NCBI RefSeq assembly: GCF_000155955.1
Contig: NZ_GG697142.2
Span: 671,325-735,324, forward strand
Reading direction: 5' to 3'
Length of the DNA stretch: 64,000 bases
Source of the DNA: Mitsuokella multacida DSM 20544
Lineage (GTDB): Bacteria; Bacillota; Negativicutes; Selenomonadales; Selenomonadaceae
The translations under genes were made by a program, and so were the position numbers. Below the pieces are notes generated by a model. That model was not told the DNA's origin. It was given only the letters and a program-made list of their open reading frames with translations, and did no database searches. This document shows positions 17,103 to 24,968 of this stretch, piece after piece; within the stretch, counting starts at the first letter, position 1, and every line of letters begins with the position of its first letter.

Positions 17103-17286
17103 GGGCGGGGGCACCTGTTCCGGCTTCGCCGCTCCGCTGAATGAGCCCTATGGCTGGTTTGGTGATGGAGGCGGGTTCGCCGCCTGCCGCGGCGTTCTGA
17201 CATTGTGGTGCTATGCTGGGGAGCGGGAGGGCTCAGCCCTGCGGGCGGTCGCTGCGCGGCTCCAGGCGGAACAGGTGCCCCCGCCC
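17103..17286 (+). repeat. Long-hairpin element, copy A
   Basis: A 184-bp imperfect palindrome. Its outer 20-bp arms are perfectly complementary (17103-17122 ending ACCTGTTCCG, and 17267-17286 starting CGGAACAGGT). The core carries GCCGCCTGCCGCGGCGTTCT followed by GACAT, shared with the copies at 29986, 30320, 33206 and 33452. It lies in the 536-bp gap between the NUDIX and oxidoreductase genes. No convincing coding potential. Confidence 0.8.
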
Positions 17287-17312
17287 AGAGTTACGTTTGT
17301 GGATGTGAAGGC

Positions 17313-17504
17313 GGCGGAGGCGGCTGCGCCTGTCCGCCGGAGATTTGCGGGATGGGCGGAGGCGGCTGCGCCTGTCCGCCGTTGGGGCGTGCAGCTCGGC
17401 GGGGGGTGGCAATGTGAGCTTGGGTAGACGCGGCGGAGGCGGCTTTGCCTGTCTGTCCGCCGGGAGTTTGCGGGATGGGCGAAATCGGCTGCGCCTCTTC
17501 GCCG
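17313..17504 (+). repeat. Four tandem short hairpins
   Basis: Units at 17313-17338, 17355-17380, 17432-17461 and 17478-17504 share the core GGCGGCTGCGCCTGT or a close variant between complementary ends. The first three end GGCGGA.../...CCGCC. The fourth has GGCGAA.../...TTCGCC, a compensatory change. A linker resembling GGAGATTTGCGGGATG follows two of them. They lie just beyond the 3' end of the minus-strand oxidoreductase gene and could end or stabilise its transcript. Confidence 0.7.
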
Positions 17505-17507
17505 GGG

Positions 17508-19520
17508 TCAGGCTTTCTCGATGTCGATGCTGACGTCGTAGAAGGTGCTGCCGCCGTCTTTGTCGGTGAGGCGCATGGAGGTCAGGCGGTTGGTGTTGCC
17601 GTCTTTGGTGTAGGCCTGCCACCAGACGCCTTCGGTGACAAGGGTGCCGCGGTTGACGCGATCGGAGAGCTTCAGGGTGAAGTGGGCGTGGCCGCGCTGG
17701 TTGCGGGCGCGGACGGGGTCGCCGTCGTGGAGGCCGCGCGCGGCGGCGTCTTCGGGATGGATGAGCAGGGTCATGATGTTGCTGTTGGTAAGCTCGTCGC
17801 GCTCGTTGAAGGAGCTGTCGAGAATGCGCATGTCGGGGGCGTTGATGAGGTGGAAGGGCTCGCTATCTTTGTGGGGCGGCAGGTAGTCGGGCAGGGGAGG
17901 CTGGCAGCGGGGATTTTTGATCTCGATCTTGCCGGAATGGGGGGCGAAGTGGAGCTTGTAGTCTTCGGGCAGGGGCAGGTCGACGGGGAGGCAGTCTCTT
18001 AGCTTTTGGAGTGCTTCGCTACTGAGGGGGAAGGGCCAGGCTTTCTTGGTACTGGCGATGAGGGCTTCGACGAGGTCTTCTTCGGTCTGATCGAAGATGG
18101 GGTCTGTGAGGTGCATGGCTTTGGCGAGCAGCCGGGCGGTCTGCCAGTTGCTCTTGCTTTCGCCGACGGGCGGGATGACGGCTCTGGCGCGCTGGATGGT
18201 GTAGTGGCCGTAGGAGTAGTAGAGGTCTTCGCTCTCGAGGGAGGTGGTGGCGGGCAGGACGATGTCGGCGTAGCGGGTGGTGTCTGTGAGGAAGCGTTCG
18301 TGGACGACGGTGAAGAGGTCTTCGCGCTGGAGGCCGCGCAGGACCTGGTTCTGGTCGGGGGCGGTGCAGGCGGGATTGGAGGAGTAGATGTAGAGCGCCT
18401 TGACGGGAGGTGTCAGATTGGTGTCGTTGAGCGCGCGGCCGAGCTCGCACATGTTGATGTGGCGAACGCCTCTCTGCTCGAGGTCGGGGCGGCGGATGAT
18501 GTTCTTGTCGAAGGCGTGGCTGCCGGAGGCGGAGGTCAGGAGGCCGCCGCCTTTCTTGGCGTAGGCGCCGACGAAGGCGGGCAGGCAGGTGATGAGGCGC
18601 GAGGTCATGGCGCCGTTGACGTAGCGGGACTGGCCGCTGCCGAGGCGGATGAAGGGGGCGCGGGCGCTGCCGTAGGCATGGGCGAAGGCGCGGATATCCG
18701 CGGCGGGGACGCCGGTGATGGCTGCGGCGGCCTCGGGGGTGTAATGCGGCAGGACCTTTTGCTCGAGTTCGTCAGCTCCCTGTACGTACTCCTTGAGGAA
18801 GGCGCGGTCGGCGAGGCCGTCGCGCACAAGCACGTGGAGGATGGCGAGCGCAAGCGCACCGTCGGTGCCGGGGCGCGGGCAGAGGAAGGCGTCGGCGTAG
18901 TCGGCGGTCTTCGTGCGGTAGGTGTCGATGCAGTAGACCTTGGCGCCCCTCTTGCGAGCCATCTCGATGTCGTGGCGGAAGTGGATGTCGGTCGCGAGCA
19001 TGCTGATGCTCCAGAGGACGATCATATCGCTATGCTGGGCTTCCTGCGGGGCGGTCGGCAGCGTCGCGCCCATGACGTCGCGATAGCCACGGCTCTTGGC
19101 AGGCGCGCAGATGGTGCGGTCGAGGCTCGTGGCGCCGAGCGCGTAGAAGAGGGCGTGGCCGGCGCTGTAGCCAATCGTGCCCATCGTGCCGGCGTAGGAG
19201 TAGGGCAGGATGGCCTCGGCGCCGTAGTCACGGATGATGGACTGCCAGCGCCCCGCAATCTCTTCGATGGCTTCATCCCAGCCGATGGGGATAAAGCGCC
19301 CTTCACCCTTCTGGCCGATGCGCCTTAGCGGCGTCATGATGCGCTTTGGCGAGTGGACCGTGCGCTCATAGTGGGCCATCTTCGGGCAGAGCGTGCCGCG
19401 CGTGAAGGCGTGTTCGGGGTCGCCCGCGACACAGACGGCCTTGCCGTCCTCGACGGTGATGAGCAGCCCGCAGCAGTCGGGGCAGTCGTAGGGACAGACG
19501 GATCGTTTGATGGATTTCAT
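17508..19520 (-). CDS. Molybdopterin oxidoreductase (DMSO-reductase superfamily), single catalytic subunit
   Basis: A 670-residue Mo/W-bis-MGD enzyme. The N-terminal Fe4S4 domain has CPYDCPDCCGL and, later, GTLCPK as cluster ligands. Cofactor-binding segments follow (GWDEAIEEIA, YSYAGTMGTIGYS, DMIVLWSISMLATD), and the C-terminal barrel includes LLIHPEDAAARGLHDGDPVRARN. No twin-arginine signal is visible, so it is probably cytoplasmic. The start (ATG at 19518-19520) is preceded on its strand by GAGGTACTATC. No Fe-S or membrane partner gene is adjacent, so the electron donor is unknown. It resembles uncharacterised MopB-type relatives of formate dehydrogenase and thiosulfate reductase. Confidence 0.88.
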   Translation of the reverse strand: MKSIKRSVCPYDCPDCCGLLITVEDGKAVCVAGDPEHAFTRGTLCPKMAHYERTVHSPKRIMTPLRRIGQKGEGRFIPIGWDEAIEEIAGRWQSIIRDYGAEAILPYSYAGTMGTIGYSAGHALFYALGATSLDRTICAPAKSRGYRDVMGATLPTAPQEAQHSDMIVLWSISMLATDIHFRHDIEMARKRGAKVYCIDTYRTKTADYADAFLCPRPGTDGALALAILHVLVRDGLADRAFLKEYVQGADELEQKVLPHYTPEAAAAITGVPAADIRAFAHAYGSARAPFIRLGSGQSRYVNGAMTSRLITCLPAFVGAYAKKGGGLLTSASGSHAFDKNIIRRPDLEQRGVRHINMCELGRALNDTNLTPPVKALYIYSSNPACTAPDQNQVLRGLQREDLFTVVHERFLTDTTRYADIVLPATTSLESEDLYYSYGHYTIQRARAVIPPVGESKSNWQTARLLAKAMHLTDPIFDQTEEDLVEALIASTKKAWPFPLSSEALQKLRDCLPVDLPLPEDYKLHFAPHSGKIEIKNPRCQPPLPDYLPPHKDSEPFHLINAPDMRILDSSFNERDELTNSNIMTLLIHPEDAAARGLHDGDPVRARNQRGHAHFTLKLSDRVNRGTLVTEGVWWQAYTKDGNTNRLTSMRLTDKDGGSTFYDVSIDIEKA

Positions 19521-19611
19521 GATAGTACCTCGATGGATTTCAGTTCGTTCTCCATTCATTATAATATGCGGTGGCCGCGTTTCCAAGATGCGCGGCCTCT
19601 TTTTGTTTTTC

Positions 19612-19639
19612 TTGACAGGTGCGCGCTTTATGCTAGAAT
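19612..19639 (+). promoter_or_regulatory. Promoter of the second ABC-2 operon
   Basis: TTGACA (19612-19617) and TAGAAT (19634-19639) are 16 bp apart, with extended -10 TGC. The -10 hexamer forms the first bases of the operator palindrome at 19634-19671. Confidence 0.8.
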
Positions 19640-19671
19640 GTATTTTAGAATACATTCTAAAATACATTCTA
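19634..19671 (+). promoter_or_regulatory. 38-bp palindromic operator of the second ABC-2 operon
   Basis: Two perfect 18-bp arms (left 19634-19651, right 19654-19671) flank a central AC. Each arm contains the AGAATGTATTTTAGAAT pattern. The site spans the -10 box to the edge of the ribosome site, and probably binds two dimers of the TetR protein encoded at 22022-22708. Confidence 0.85.
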
Positions 19672-19685
19672 GGAGGGTGATCCCT

Positions 19686-20849
19686 GTGCTGCAAGAAATA
19701 CGGGCCGTCCTGCACGGCCGCGTCCTCGCGCATGTGCCGCTCATCGTGGTGGTCTTTTTCGTGCCGGTCTTCTACACGCTGCTGTTCGGTGCGGTCTACG
19801 TCCAGAACAGTGTCACGCACATCCCACTCGTCATCCTTGACGAGGATCAGACGAATATGTCGAGGACGCTCGTGCGCCTCTACAGTGATTCGCAGAAATT
19901 CACCATCGTGAAGCAGACGCAGACATCTGAGGAGATGGAGGCGGTCCTGCACGAGGGCCGCGCCGTGGCTGCTCTGGCCATCCCGCGGGACTTCCAGAAG
20001 GACATCCGCATGGGCGATCAGCCCTCAGTCGGCTTCATGGTCCGCTCGGCGAACAACGTCTTCGGCAATGTGGCCATGCTGGAATCCTGGGAGATCAACC
20101 GCAACTTCTCCGTCGCGGTCGGGAAGAAGCTGATCGAGGGGCTCAACATGCTTCCCGATGCGGCACTCGCGGGCGTCTACCCCGTGCAGATCGGCGTGCG
20201 CGTGCTCGGCAACCCGACGGGCGGCTTCCCGGATTTCATCCTGACGGGGCTCAGCGCGAACGGGACGCAGATTGCCCTGATGATCACGCTGACGCCATTG
20301 CTGCACCTGCTGATGAAGCGGCGGCGCTGGGAGGCGGGGCAGGGCCTCCGGGTGTTCCTAGCCTTTGTCCTCGCCTTCCTGATCATGGCCCTCGGCGCGC
20401 TGCTGCTCTCGCTCTTCCTGGCTGAGTGCGTCTACGCGGTGCCCATGCGCGGCAGCTGGCTGGCGCTGACGGCGCTCTCCGCGTCGTTCCTGGTCTTCGT
20501 CATCGGCGTGCTCTGCCTGTTCTCCGTGCTGAGCCCGGACCCCGTGATGGCGGCGCAGCTGCCGCTCTTCTACATCATGCCGAGCATCCTCTACAGCGGC
20601 ATCACCTGGCCGCAGCAGTCGATGAGCGCCGGGGCGGCTTTCTATGCGGACCTCATGCCGATGCGCTACTTCGCCGGACCGCTGCGCTCGCTGATGCTCT
20701 ACGGTGAGACGCCGGCACTCGGCAGCACTTGCGGGCAGATGCTCTTCTACGGCATCATCTGCCTGCTCATCGCCGGGGCATTCTTCATCTGGCGCTGGCG
20801 CCGCTACTGGCGGCAGCAGCCTGCAATGGAAGCGGGGCGGGCATCATGA
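19686..20849 (+). CDS. ABC-2-type export permease, first subunit (second operon)
   Basis: A 387-residue permease with the same plan as the one at 3434-4615: N-terminal helix (VPLIVVVFFVPVFYTLLFGAVYV), extracytoplasmic domain (IPLVILDEDQTNMSRTLVRLY), then membrane helices with FYIMPSILYSGITWPQQSM. GTG 19686 was chosen because AGGAGG (19671-19676) is 9 bp away; GTG 19677 abuts the ribosome site. It is a close paralogue of the first operon's permease, probably by operon duplication. No ATPase or HlyD gene accompanies it. Confidence 0.87.
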   Translation: MLQEIRAVLHGRVLAHVPLIVVVFFVPVFYTLLFGAVYVQNSVTHIPLVILDEDQTNMSRTLVRLYSDSQKFTIVKQTQTSEEMEAVLHEGRAVAALAIPRDFQKDIRMGDQPSVGFMVRSANNVFGNVAMLESWEINRNFSVAVGKKLIEGLNMLPDAALAGVYPVQIGVRVLGNPTGGFPDFILTGLSANGTQIALMITLTPLLHLLMKRRRWEAGQGLRVFLAFVLAFLIMALGALLLSLFLAECVYAVPMRGSWLALTALSASFLVFVIGVLCLFSVLSPDPVMAAQLPLFYIMPSILYSGITWPQQSMSAGAAFYADLMPMRYFAGPLRSLMLYGETPALGSTCGQMLFYGIICLLIAGAFFIWRWRRYWRQQPAMEAGRAS

Positions 20850-21994
20850 GACTGTTTCGCTTGCTTCTCCATGAGGCGCATTACTGCCTGCGCGACCCGC
20901 GCCGCTTCATCTTACTGTTCCTGGCCTCGATGATCTACATGTTCATCTTCGGCGTGCTCTACGACCCCGGCATGGTCAAGTCCATCCCGACGGTCAGCTT
21001 TAACGAAGATGGATCGCGCCTCGGCCGCCACTACCTGCAGCAGCTCGAGGACAATGATTCGTATGGGACCATCGAAGATGTGGCGTCCTTAGAGGATTTG
21101 CAGCAGTCGCTGTTGAATCATAGAGCATATATCGGTGTGATGATTCCCCGCCGCTTTGCAGAGGACGCGAAGCAGGGCCGGCAGACGTCGGTGCTGTTCC
21201 TCATCGATGGTCAGAATCTCGTGACGACGAGCATCGCGGCGCGTGACGGCGAGACCGTCACCGAGAAGTTCTCCAACCGCCTGGCTGCGCAGCAGCTTGC
21301 CTTGCGGCTCGGCGTGGACGAGACGTACCTCCTGCACAAGATCGAGCCGATGCACACGACGCTGCGCGTCCTGGGCAATCCGACACAGGACTACAGCTGG
21401 TTCTTCCTGATCGGTCTCGCGACGGCCGCGTTCCAGCAGGGCCTGTTCTTCGCGGCAGCGGCCACGCTGTTCCAGAAGGAGACGCCTGCCATCGAGTTGC
21501 TGCCGCTCGGCGTGCGCATCGCGGCGAAAGTGCTCTTCGTCTACCTGATGGCGCTCGTCTCGTTTGGCCTGATGCTGACGGTCATGCACGAGGTGCTGGA
21601 ACTGCCGCTGAAGGCGGGCACGTTCGAGCTCTTCGGCATCGGCGCGGCCTTCTCGCTGGCCGTCGTCGGCCTCGGCTTCTTAGCGGCAGGCCTCTTCCCG
21701 ACGGAGCTCTCCTTCGTCTGCGTCTCCCTGATCTACCCGGTCATGGGCTTCGTGCTGTCGGGCTACACGTGGCCTTCGCTGGCCATGCCGCGCGCCATCC
21801 AGCTCTTTGCCGACATCTTCCCGCAGACCTGGTTCATGAACACGTTCCGGGACCTCTTGCTCATCGGCGGCACCTATCAGCTGCAAGAGCATCTACTCGT
21901 GCTGCTGCTCATGGGCGCCGTCCTGCTGCCGGCTGCCTGCTGGTCGGCCCGCCGGCGCCTGCGCAAGATCCGCAGGGAATCATCGCTCGCATGA
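20846..21994 (+). CDS. ABC-2-type export permease, second subunit (second operon)
   Basis: A 382-residue permease, starting at an ATGA overlap. The N-terminal helix is FILLFLASMIYMFIFGVLYD. The extracytoplasmic domain starts IPTVSFNEDGSRLG, and the bundle contains GFVLSGYTWPSLAMP. It parallels the gene at 4612-5781. It presumably dimerises with the preceding permease and relies on an ATPase encoded elsewhere. Basic C-terminal tail. Confidence 0.87.
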   Translation: MRLFRLLLHEAHYCLRDPRRFILLFLASMIYMFIFGVLYDPGMVKSIPTVSFNEDGSRLGRHYLQQLEDNDSYGTIEDVASLEDLQQSLLNHRAYIGVMIPRRFAEDAKQGRQTSVLFLIDGQNLVTTSIAARDGETVTEKFSNRLAAQQLALRLGVDETYLLHKIEPMHTTLRVLGNPTQDYSWFFLIGLATAAFQQGLFFAAAATLFQKETPAIELLPLGVRIAAKVLFVYLMALVSFGLMLTVMHEVLELPLKAGTFELFGIGAAFSLAVVGLGFLAAGLFPTELSFVCVSLIYPVMGFVLSGYTWPSLAMPRAIQLFADIFPQTWFMNTFRDLLLIGGTYQLQEHLLVLLLMGAVLLPAACWSARRRLRKIRRESSLA

Positions 21995-22021
21995 CCATGA
22001 AATCATGAGGGGGCTTTCACT

Positions 22022-22708
22022 TTGCTCAAGAATCATTCGGAAGAGGTCCGCCAGCGCATCCTGGAGACAGCCAAGGACCTGTTCCTGAGCGACGGCTACA
22101 AGAAGACGACCATCGCCAAGATCGTGTCGGTGTCCGGCGTCAGCTCGGGCAGCATCTACCACTGGTACAAGAATAAGCAGGAGATCTTCGAGGAAATCGT
22201 GCAGGAGCTCATGCAGGAGGCGCAGCGGCTCATCGAGCGGGACATGGCGGGCCGCCCGCCGGCCTGCCGCTATGCGGCGCTCCTGGAGATGGAGCTGCAG
22301 GCCATCGAGCACAATCCCATCATCCGTGAGATCTTCTGCGTGGCACTCGGGTCGGGCGAGATGTTCCTGCCGCTCGTCCGGCGCCACACGGAGTACGTGG
22401 CCCGCCTGTTCGGCGACCGGCTCACGGTGGAGGAGTGCCGCGCGCGCATCCTTTTCATCCATGCGGCCATGAACGGCTACCTCTTTGCGTTCCAGCAGGA
22501 GCGCGAGGCACAGCGCACGGCGCTGCGCCAGTTCTTCCTGAGCACGAGCCTCATGATCCTGGGGCTATCGAAGGCGGAGCAACGTGCCTGCGTGCGCGAG
22601 ATCGAGGCGGCGCGTGAAAAATGGCAGGCGAAGGGCCGCCAGCTGCTCGCACAGCTGACATTCCTTGCTGAAGATGCGGATGACGAGAAGGGGCCGGACG
22701 AACCGTGA
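22022..22708 (+). CDS. TetR/AcrR-family transcriptional regulator
   Basis: A 228-residue regulator with the N-terminal DNA-binding domain at about 8-52 (RQRILETAKDLF, GYKKTTIAKIVSVSG, GSIYHWYKNKQEIF), similar to the first TetR. TTG 22022 is used, with GAGGGGGC 8 bp upstream. It is the third gene of the permease operon, 27 bp after the second permease. With the 38-bp palindrome over the operon promoter, this predicts repression of both transport and its own gene. Confidence 0.88.
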   Translation: MLKNHSEEVRQRILETAKDLFLSDGYKKTTIAKIVSVSGVSSGSIYHWYKNKQEIFEEIVQELMQEAQRLIERDMAGRPPACRYAALLEMELQAIEHNPIIREIFCVALGSGEMFLPLVRRHTEYVARLFGDRLTVEECRARILFIHAAMNGYLFAFQQEREAQRTALRQFFLSTSLMILGLSKAEQRACVREIEAAREKWQAKGRQLLAQLTFLAEDADDEKGPDEP

Positions 22709-22735
22709 AGAATCCGCCGCTTTCCGTCTTGGGGA

Positions 22736-22765
22736 TTGCGGGAAGCGGAGCTCCTATGATAGAAT
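22736..22765 (+). promoter_or_regulatory. Predicted prfC promoter
   Basis: TTGCGG (22736-22741), 18 bp, TAGAAT (22760-22765) with TGA extended -10. Confidence 0.6.
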
Positions 22766-22820
22766 GGTAAGCAGTGTAACTTGACATGCATCATTCACAT
22801 ATACTGGGAGGAAAAGGATT

Positions 22821-24446
22821 TTGTCAGCTTTAAGCGAAGAACTCGATAAGGAAATCAAGAAGCGCCGCACGTTTGCGATCATCTCGCACCCGGATGCCGG
22901 TAAGACGACGCTGACGGAGAAGCTGCTGCTCTACGGCGGTGCCATCCATCTCGCGGGCTCCATCAAGTCGCGCAAGACGCAGCGCCATGCGGTGTCGGAC
23001 TGGATGGAGATCGAGAAGCAGCGCGGTATCTCGGTCACGTCGTCGGTGCTGCAGTTCGACTATGATGGCTGCCGCATCAACATCCTCGACACGCCGGGCC
23101 ATCAGGACTTCTCGGAGGACACCTACCGCACGCTCATGGCCGTCGACAGCGCCGTCATGGTCATCGACGTCGCGAAGGGCGTCGAGGCGCAGACGAAGAA
23201 GCTCTTCAAGGTCTGCAAGCAGCGCGGCATCCCCATCTTCACGTTCGTTAACAAGCTCGACCACTACGGCAAGCTGCCAATCGACCTCATGGACGAGATC
23301 GAGAACGTGCTCGGCATCCGCTCGTACCCGATGAACTGGCCAATCGGCCAGGATGGCCAGTACATGGGCGTCTACGACCGCCGCAACGACAAGGTGCTGC
23401 TCTTCGCGGCCGACACGACGCACGGCCAGCAGGCGCGCATCGCGGACGTCTACGAGCCGGACGACCCGGCCGTCATCGAGCGCGTGGGCGAGGAGACGTG
23501 GCAGGCGCTCAAGGACGACATCGAGCTCCTCGACGAGGCCGGTGAGGAATTCGACATGGAGAAGGTCAACTCCGGTGAGCTCACGCCGATGTTCTTCGGC
23601 TCGGCCATGACGAACTTCGGCGTGCAGGACTTCCTCGAGGGCTACATCCGCATGGCGCCGACGCCGCAGCCGCGCATGTCGAGCGACGGCCTCATCGCGC
23701 CGGACGACGAGAAGTTCTCGGGCTTCGTCTTCAAGATCCAGGCCAACATGAACCCGGCGCACCGCGACCGCCTGGCCTTCATCCGCATCTGCTCGGGCAA
23801 GTTCGAGCGCAACATGAGCGTCTGGCACGAGCGCTCCGGCAAGATCATCAAGCTCGCGCAGCCGCAGCAGTTCCTCGCTCAGGATCGCCAGATCATCGAC
23901 ACGGCGTACCCCGGCGACATCGTCGGCCTCTTTGACCCGGGCATCTTCGGCATCGGCGACACGATCTGCGACGAGAGCCACAAGTTCAAGTACGCCGACT
24001 TCCCGGTCTTCCCGCCTGAGAAGTTCGCGCGCGTGCAGGCGAAGGACACGATGAAGCGCAAGCAGTTCGTCAAGGGCATCGAGCAGCTCACGCAGGAGGG
24101 CGCCATCCAGCTCTTCCAGCAGGCAGGCGCTGGCATGGAATCCTACATCGTCGGCACGGTCGGCACGCTGCAGTTCGAGGTGCTCGAGTACCGCCTCAAG
24201 AACGAGTACAACGTTGACATCACGATGAACATGCAGCCGTACGAAGTCGCGCGCTGGCTCGCCTTCAAGGACGGCAGCGAGGTCACGCCGGCCTCCCTCA
24301 GGGGCGCGGACCGCGGCATGTTCGTCTACGACCGCAAGGGCAACCCCGTGCTGCTCGTCAGCAACGAGTGGGCGCTCGGCTGGATCATGGACAACAACCC
24401 GGACCTCATCCTCAACCACGTGCCGTTTGACCGCAAAGAAGCTTGA
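22821..24446 (+). CDS. prfC: Peptide chain release factor 3
   Basis: A 541-residue translational GTPase that recycles RF1/RF2 after termination. G motifs are visible: SHPDAGKTTL (P-loop, about 22-31), RGISVTSS (G2), DTPGHQDFSEDTYR (G3), NKLD (G4). RF3-specific segments include SIKSRKTQRHAVSDWMEIEK and FFGSAMTNFGVQDFL. It starts at TTG 22821 after GGGAGGAAAAGG. Full length and monocistronic, with its own promoter and a shared bidirectional terminator. Confidence 0.96.
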   Translation: MSALSEELDKEIKKRRTFAIISHPDAGKTTLTEKLLLYGGAIHLAGSIKSRKTQRHAVSDWMEIEKQRGISVTSSVLQFDYDGCRINILDTPGHQDFSEDTYRTLMAVDSAVMVIDVAKGVEAQTKKLFKVCKQRGIPIFTFVNKLDHYGKLPIDLMDEIENVLGIRSYPMNWPIGQDGQYMGVYDRRNDKVLLFAADTTHGQQARIADVYEPDDPAVIERVGEETWQALKDDIELLDEAGEEFDMEKVNSGELTPMFFGSAMTNFGVQDFLEGYIRMAPTPQPRMSSDGLIAPDDEKFSGFVFKIQANMNPAHRDRLAFIRICSGKFERNMSVWHERSGKIIKLAQPQQFLAQDRQIIDTAYPGDIVGLFDPGIFGIGDTICDESHKFKYADFPVFPPEKFARVQAKDTMKRKQFVKGIEQLTQEGAIQLFQQAGAGMESYIVGTVGTLQFEVLEYRLKNEYNVDITMNMQPYEVARWLAFKDGSEVTPASLRGADRGMFVYDRKGNPVLLVSNEWALGWIMDNNPDLILNHVPFDRKEA

Positions 24447-24469
24447 GCCGCAGCTCTTCTTGCAATAGA

Positions 24470-24510
24470 AAACCCCAGACAGGGCGACAGCCTTGTCTGG
24501 GGTTTCTTTT
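24470..24510 (+). terminator. Terminator between prfC and the convergent marR gene
   Basis: A perfect 12-bp stem (AAACCCCAGACA with its complement at 24494-24505) is followed by TTCTTTT. The A-rich left flank gives a U-tract on the minus strand too, so it can serve both directions. Confidence 0.85.
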
Positions 24511-24521
24511 ATCTGGGTAGG

Positions 24522-24965
24522 TCAATCTGAGGACAGGTTTTCCTGGATCTGCAGCATCACATTCTGGAGGTCCTGCAGCGCTTCTGGTGGAAGGTCCTGC
24601 AGTGCCTTGCGGCGATGCTCAGCCACGGCGGCGGATAAGTCGCGGTGGGCTTGGGCGCCCTTTTCCGTGAGCTCGATGAATTTGCCGCGTGCATTGGGAT
24701 GGGAGACGCGCGTGATCAGGCCTTTCTTCTCCATCTTCGTCAAGGTCTTGGAGATGGCCGCGGGCTCTACGCCGAGATACTGGCTCAGTGCGGTCTGCGC
24801 GCAGTCCTGACGATGATGGATCAGGTTCAGGATGGTCCATTCGGAGCCGTAGATGCCGGTGGCAGCGATCTTCTGGTTCAGGGTCTTGGAGAACAGGCGC
24901 ATCGTCTGGTAGAGCTGATGGATCAGGCGGTCGCTGTCGCTCTCCTGCCAGTTTGTCTTGTCCAT
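24522..24965 (-). CDS. MarR-family transcriptional regulator
   Basis: A 147-residue winged-helix regulator. The recognition region is TALSQYLGVEPAAISKTLTKMEKKGLITR and the wing is NARGKFIELTEKG. It starts 3 bp after the stop of the MFS gene, so the two form one operon. The palindrome at 26185-26198 in front of the operon is the likely operator, giving autorepression relieved by a pump substrate. The inducer is not predictable from sequence. Confidence 0.88.
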   Translation of the reverse strand: MDKTNWQESDSDRLIHQLYQTMRLFSKTLNQKIAATGIYGSEWTILNLIHHRQDCAQTALSQYLGVEPAAISKTLTKMEKKGLITRVSHPNARGKFIELTEKGAQAHRDLSAAVAEHRRKALQDLPPEALQDLQNVMLQIQENLSSD

Positions 24966-24968
24966 GAT

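Noticed and set aside
17038-17427. Reading frames through the long-hairpin elements that share peptides such as FAACRGVLT and ALRAVA
   Set aside because: The similarity follows from the conserved DNA core. Frames differ between copies, ribosome sites are lacking, and the palindromic arms covary as structure rather than as codons.
19353-19685. Upstream extension of the first permease of the second operon
   Set aside because: It would run through the promoter and operator. GTG 19686 with AGGAGG fits the family length.
19521-19952. N-terminal extension of the oxidoreductase reading frame on the minus strand
   Set aside because: It crosses the divergent promoter and operator at 19612-19671. The Fe-S motif and ribosome site place the start at 19520.
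22830-24419. A 529-codon open frame on the minus strand opposite prfC
   Set aside because: It is the mirror of a clear GTPase in GC-rich DNA. The composition is Leu/Arg/Val/Ala-rich with no recognisable domain.
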